Shown here piece by piece: positions 60,632 to 64,000 of a stretch of DNA of 64,000 bases. The stretch's first letter is position 1. Each line of letters starts with the position of its first letter. Made by a program: the position numbers and the translations under genes. The notes beneath the pieces are model-generated. The model worked only from the letters and a program-made list of their open reading frames with translations, was not told the DNA's origin and did not search any database. Origin of the DNA: Prevotella micans DSM 21469 = JCM 16134 (lineage in GTDB: Bacteria > Bacteroidota > Bacteroidia > Bacteroidales > Bacteroidaceae). The stretch spans positions 1 to 64,000 of the forward strand of contig NZ_BAKH01000001.1 of assembly GCF_000614105.1 (NCBI RefSeq), written 5' to 3'.

Positions 60632-61342
60632 TTATATATCGCGCTTCATCAATTCGGTTCTAACATTTCTATCGAACTTTTCGATAGCATACCGAAGCAT
60701 TGTTCTAGGCATTTCCAGACGGTATGTTTTAACGTAATTGTATAGCCTGGATTCATCGCGTTTACCAGCCTCGCGGAGCATCCATCCAATTGCTTTATGC
60801 ATAAGGTCATGTGGATGATTCATCATTTTTGTTGAAAGATTAAACGTGTCGTCCAGTTGTCCTTGACGAATGAATATGATTGTCGACACGATTGCAATTC
60901 TATTTTCCCACAACAAACTACTTTCTGCAAGCCTGTACAATAAGTCATGCGAGCGATTTAGCAAATATTCTCCTATAATAGCCGGGCATGACAAATCTAC
61001 CAAATCCCAGTTATTAATTCTATTTGTGACTGATAGATAGAAATCTACAATATTTTTCTTGCCTTCATCATCGGTCTTCTTAAATTGTTCGACCATTATA
61101 AGAAGCGAACATAATCTAGCCTCGTGCCACTCTGATTGCATCATTTCGGTAAGTTCGTTTATCGTAGCATTTTTATGATTCTTAGCTACTTTACGAACAT
61201 CTGGCACAGAAACTCCCAGAAACTTATCTCCCTCGCCATATTCACCTTTACTGGTTTTAAAGAACCGTGGCAATATATTCCGTTTTTCATCGGTTGATAA
61301 CAACCGTAATTCATCGATGATTATGTTTATTAGTCTATCCAT
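60632..61342 (-). CDS. DNA alkylation repair protein, AlkD-like
   Basis: The product is a 236-residue HEAT-repeat-like all-helical protein. Motifs FFKTSKGEYGEGDKFLGVSVPDVRKVAK, MMQSEWHEARLCSLLIMVEQF, INNWDLVDLSCPAIIGEYLLNRS and HDLMHKAIGWMLREAGKRD are typical of AlkD-type DNA glycosylases, which remove bulky alkylated bases. WDLVD carries the conserved Asp and Trp of the active site. It is convergent with radA (23 bp apart). A -7 box lies upstream. Confidence 0.92.
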   Translation of the reverse strand: MDRLINIIIDELRLLSTDEKRNILPRFFKTSKGEYGEGDKFLGVSVPDVRKVAKNHKNATINELTEMMQSEWHEARLCSLLIMVEQFKKTDDEGKKNIVDFYLSVTNRINNWDLVDLSCPAIIGEYLLNRSHDLLYRLAESSLLWENRIAIVSTIIFIRQGQLDDTFNLSTKMMNHPHDLMHKAIGWMLREAGKRDESRLYNYVKTYRLEMPRTMLRYAIEKFDRNVRTELMKRDI

Positions 61343-61372
61343 TTATAACATATAAGTATTAGTCATTATATG

Positions 61373-61380
61373 CAAAGATA
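61373..61380 (-). promoter_or_regulatory. -7 promoter element for AlkD-like gene
   Basis: TATCTTTG on the minus strand matches TAnnTTTG and is 30 bp before the start codon. It lies right at the edge of the repeat array. Confidence 0.5.
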
Positions 61381-61389
61381 AATAATTTT

Positions 61390-61885
61390 AGTCGATAACC
61401 ATATGTATGTTTTCTAATCGAAGATAGATACGAACATAAAACATATATATGGTTTAATTATAAAAAATATATTTGCTACTAAACATACATGTGTTTATTA
61501 ATCGACGAGACTCTTGAAACGATAAACACACATGAGTTTTTAACCAATGAGTATCTTTAATTATAAAACATACGTATGTTTTACAATCAAAGAGACTCTA
61601 TAGATACTAAACAAAGGTATGATTTAATTCAAATAGACTCTGCGATTATAAAACATACATATGTTTTAAGATTCAAGAGCCTCTTTGATTATAAAACATA
61701 CATGCGATTTAACATTACAGAGACTCTTTGAACTAAAACACATGTTTGTTTTGTATTCAAAGAGCCTCTGTAGTCAAAAACATATGTATGTTTTTATATC
61801 AAGTAGTTTATATGAGTTAAAACACACATTAGTTTTATCATCAATAATTTATTCCAAATTAAAAACATACATCAGAATACCATTT
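61390..61885. repeat. 42-43-bp-period double-palindrome array upstream of second DUF6261-like gene
   Basis: The unit carries two palindromes: AAAACATACATATGTTTT-like and TCAAAGAGnCTCTTTGA-like. AAAC of the first begins at 61438, 61481, 61524, 61566, 61609, 61651, 61694, 61736, 61778, 61820 and 61863 (a decayed one near 61396). Steps are 42 or 43 bp, mean about 42.5. The best copies are in the middle (61566-61778) and both ends are decayed. No credible gene lies here; a plus-strand open frame at 61685-61894 consists of the repeat. The stretch 61886-61977 is AT-rich and unremarkable. Confidence 0.9.
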
Positions 61886-61977
61886 ATTATATGACTTGAG
61901 GTACAAAAAAACTAGAAAATAGTTGTTGAGAAATATATCGCACTCATTATGCTCGAAAAAAAATTAATCGAAGAGTA

Positions 61978-62005
61978 TTGATAAATTATTTTTTTATTAC
62001 TTTTG
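61978..62005 (+). promoter_or_regulatory. Promoter for second DUF6261-like gene
   Basis: TTG (61978-61980) and TACTTTTG (61998-62005) are 17 bp apart. The start codon is 70 bp downstream. Confidence 0.55.
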
Positions 62006-62075
62006 CCAATATCAGATATACATTAAGTCTGCCTCTGAAATAGATAATAGAATTAATAACTTAAAATAATTGATT

Positions 62076-62861
62076 ATGAAGCCGATAAAAAAAATCGAAG
62101 AGACTCGTAGTAACCGACTAACGCTCGGACTACATGCCGACATGCAATCACGACTCTATGCATTAATATCTAAAATGCCTCCAGAAAAAATTCTACTTGA
62201 AGCTGACGACCTTATTGCATGGAAAAAGGTTATAGATATTGAACAAGACCTTGCACGTGTTGTTTCTGATTCGGAAACAACTATCAGATTGAGAAAGAAA
62301 CATTATGAGAGAGGAAAAGTAATTACTTCTTTATTCTCTGAAATAAGGAGTGCAAGACTTTCTCCTATAAAAGAAAGAGCTGAAGCAGGTCAAAGATTAT
62401 TCCCGATAGTTAAAGCATATAAAGGTTTACAATATGAGAATATCTCCGAGCAGACTTCGCATATCGATGGATTGGTTGTAGACCTAATGAAGCCTGAACC
62501 ATTTAGCGATGCGTCGACTATAGGAGTAAATACACATATAGTAATGCTTGAGCATCTAAATCAAGAATTCAAAACAATTCGTGTTGAGCGTGCTAACACC
62601 ATTGCATCAGACAATTTGCCGAATAGTAAGACTATTCGTAAGCAAGCCGATGATTTCACCAATTCTATTCTTACTCACATTGAAACAGCATATATTGTTG
62701 CAAGTGATGCAGACAGGAATATTATATCAACTTTAATTGATAATATAAATCAAGCTATTTACGAGACTGCAACTATATATAAACAAGGGGCCAGTCAGCG
62801 TAAAAATGCGAGAGATAAAAAGAAAGAAGAGGAGAAAAAGAAAGGGTGGGAAAAAGAATGA
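62076..62861 (+). CDS. DUF6261-like protein (3' tail frameshifted)
   Basis: The product is 261 residues from the ATG at 62076 (MKPIKKIEETRSNRLTLGLHADMQSRLYALI); a TTG two codons upstream is less likely. The body is predicted helical with charged heptad-like stretches (YERGKVITSLFSEIRSARLSPIKERAEAGQRLFPIVKAYKG). The N-terminal R-x-L-x-L-x-LHADMQSRLY resembles the IPNGAHQQF region of the first DUF6261-like protein. It ends in KKKEEEKKKGWEKE. Removing one A from the run of five at 62851-62855 extends the tail to GWEKNEKDNKDTDPDKTPKPG and on to a stop at 62940 (about 287 residues). Like the other member it has a charged low-complexity tail and an upstream repeat array. Function unknown; the family name needs a profile search. 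Confidence 0.68.
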   Translation: MKPIKKIEETRSNRLTLGLHADMQSRLYALISKMPPEKILLEADDLIAWKKVIDIEQDLARVVSDSETTIRLRKKHYERGKVITSLFSEIRSARLSPIKERAEAGQRLFPIVKAYKGLQYENISEQTSHIDGLVVDLMKPEPFSDASTIGVNTHIVMLEHLNQEFKTIRVERANTIASDNLPNSKTIRKQADDFTNSILTHIETAYIVASDADRNIISTLIDNINQAIYETATIYKQGASQRKNARDKKKEEEKKKGWEKE

Positions 62862-62948
62862 GAAAGATAATAAAGATACCGACCCTGATAAAACTCCTAA
62901 GCCTGGAAGAGAAGAAGACCCGGGAGAAGACAAAGCTTAAAAATTCAA

Positions 62949-62998
62949 TTATAACCATAATGGCCAAACGCAAATGCGTTTGGCCATTATGGTTATAA
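62949..62998. terminator. Perfect 24-bp hairpin between convergent genes
   Basis: Arms of 24 bp (62949-62972 and 62975-62998) are exact reverse complements with a two-base centre. It sits between the DUF6261-like gene (ending 62940 if the frame is repaired) and the convergent fucosyltransferase gene, so it probably terminates both. No strong U run is present in either direction. Confidence 0.65.
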
Positions 62999-63038
62999 CA
63001 AAGAAAAACACCTGTACGGCATGTTATTATCGTGATAA

Positions 63039-63908
63039 TTATTCGCCTGAAATTCCAATCCAGTTGTGTGGATAAAAATCGCGCGTCGGAACATCGCGCA
63101 TGTGGTAGATTGGATGTAAAACTATTTTTTCAGGTGCAGAGTCGAGCCATGCTCCCCACCAACTAAAAGTGCTGTTTGCAAGAATGTGATGCCTACATAA
63201 AGACATTAGTTGCATGTCGCGCCATGAGTTTTCACCAGTATTAAAGTCGACTATTCGGAAAGAGTCGTCGCCAGAAAATTTATTGATTGCATATTCTTTG
63301 TCGTCTGAGAAAACAAAAAATACAGGATTCTCGACATGCGAACGTATATATTCAATTGCCCGTTCATAATATTCTTCTGTACAAACGCCTTGGTATTCGC
63401 TGTAGTCCAGATAGTCTCCGCGCCTAATGTGTAGCGAAATGCTTTGTGTTCGTATTATAAGAGCAGATATGCGTTTAAACTCCTCATCGTCCGAGGGTGG
63501 GAAAATAAATTTGCGTCGCAGCTCTGTAACTACCGACGTAAAGTTAAGCTCGGAATGCCATCCACCACGGTAGAAAGTTAGACCAGGGTGATGCGTGAAA
63601 TTGGAAAGACTGTAGTTGCGAGTGATTGGTTCGACTATTAGCCTGATTCCAACAGCGTTGAGAGCCGTTCGGAGAATCTTTTTGAGTCGAATGTGATTTG
63701 AGAAATATGCCTTGTCGAGCAATTTGTATATCATTCGGCACATAAGATTTGACCGATAAGGAATCCCGAATAATCGCTCGAGTTCATACGTTGACCGAGG
63801 ATTTAGAACGAAATATGTTGTTTGCCTGTTTCGGAGTCTCTTTTCCAGATAGAAGGCATATTGCGACATTTGGTTGCCGAGTCCGTTGAAAATTACTATT
63901 ACGTCCAT
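63039..63908 (-). CDS. Alpha-1,2-fucosyltransferase-like glycosyltransferase (family GT11)
   Basis: The product is a 289-residue cytoplasmic glycosyltransferase. The N-terminal GLGNQMSQYAFYLEKRLR and the donor-binding SLHIRRGDYLDY (HxRRxD), followed by HHILANSTFSWWGAWLDS, are the three signature blocks of family GT11, which moves fucose from GDP-fucose to galactose of a glycan. It overlaps the stop of the upstream gene by one base (TAATG), which implies translational coupling within a glycan-synthesis operon that runs off the right edge. The GDP-fucose would come from Fkp at 12-14.6 kb. The exact acceptor is unknown. Confidence 0.9.
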   Translation of the reverse strand: MDVIVIFNGLGNQMSQYAFYLEKRLRNRQTTYFVLNPRSTYELERLFGIPYRSNLMCRMIYKLLDKAYFSNHIRLKKILRTALNAVGIRLIVEPITRNYSLSNFTHHPGLTFYRGGWHSELNFTSVVTELRRKFIFPPSDDEEFKRISALIIRTQSISLHIRRGDYLDYSEYQGVCTEEYYERAIEYIRSHVENPVFFVFSDDKEYAINKFSGDDSFRIVDFNTGENSWRDMQLMSLCRHHILANSTFSWWGAWLDSAPEKIVLHPIYHMRDVPTRDFYPHNWIGISGE

Positions 63909-64000
63909 TAGTCTTTAAGTTGTTGGAAACGTTTTTGACATCGTTGTTTGTAGTTGATATTAAGTGCGTGCTTTTGAAACTTACGCCAGTTGTAGGTTAC
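63908..64000 (-). CDS. Partial gene, C-terminal 30 residues only
   Basis: The minus-strand frame reads VTYNWRKFQKHALNINYKQRC and then QKRFQQLKD before a stop at 63908-63910. It is open to the window edge and overlaps the downstream fucosyltransferase start by one base. The basic tail is like that of many GT2 glycosyltransferases, but too little is visible to name it. Confidence 0.6.
   Translation of the reverse strand, partial: VTYNWRKFQKHALNINYKQRCQKRFQQLKD

Noticed and set aside
61685-61894. 69-residue plus-strand frame upstream of the second DUF6261-like gene
   Set aside because: It follows the 42-43 bp repeat unit (repeated KHM/L...SL.EL pattern) and has no start signals.
7560-62005. 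The tandem arrays as CRISPR arrays
   Set aside because: Palindromic parts are short (10-18 bp) and drift between units, spacers are AT-rich and related rather than unique, the period is fixed at 41-43 bp, and no cas gene is present.

Overview
The window looks like chromosomal DNA of a gut-type Bacteroidales bacterium. The evidence is promoters with the Bacteroidetes -7 element TAnnTTTG, TonB-dependent receptors paired with GLPGLI or DUF5689-like proteins, a SprA (type IX secretion) gene, a Fkp-type bifunctional fucose enzyme, a TamB/TamL pair, and the trxA-dnaE-psd-pssA-DUF4834 gene order. A Muribaculaceae-like genome is my guess; the family cannot be settled from sequence reading alone.

Layout. 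1-6.8 kb: a uracil-DNA-glycosylase-family protein and a secreted endonuclease-type phosphatase (minus), divergent from a TonB receptor and two OB-fold surface lipoproteins, perhaps a nucleic-acid or phosphate scavenging unit. 6.9-8.4 kb: ribosomal protein L31B, then 1.4 kb of repeat DNA. 8.5-16 kb: an Oar-like TonB receptor, then fkp and fucP back to back (fucose salvage). 16-24 kb: pheT-yebC, an RluA-type pseudouridine synthase, rnhB, tRNA-Arg(CCG), a secreted PepC-like peptidase. 24-28 kb: repeat array, GLPGLI protein and its TonB partner. 28-37 kb: tamL-tamB and a DUF6261-like gene next to a repeat array. 37-44 kb: stand-alone AICAR transformylase, pta-ackA, maeB. 44-53 kb: repeat array, ruvA, sprA. 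53-61 kb: trxA-dnaE (minus) divergent from psd-pssA-DUF4834-radA; alkD-like gene. 61-64 kb: repeat array, second DUF6261-like gene, an alpha-1,2-fucosyltransferase-like gene and the tail of another gene. Fkp makes GDP-fucose, FucP imports fucose, and the fucosyltransferase could spend it on a surface glycan.

The most unusual structure is intergenic. At least six, probably seven, separate arrays of short palindromes recur with a period of 38-43 bp. In three arrays the period is exactly 41 bp for six to ten consecutive steps. Each array has its own palindrome sequence, so the spacing is conserved while the sequence is not. Two arrays sit directly upstream of the only two DUF6261-like genes in the window, which suggests a linked array-protein system of unknown function. 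One array lies inside 167-bp near-perfect inverted arms. A second repeat family (eight hairpin copies, mostly in inverted pairs) resembles REPIN/BIME elements.

Seven genes carry apparent single-base frameshifts (fkp, a small secreted protein gene, tamL, sprA, trxA, dnaE, the second DUF6261-like gene). Several fall in short homopolymers and two are in core genes, so sequencing or assembly error is the likeliest cause. Broken genes below should be read as probably intact in the organism.
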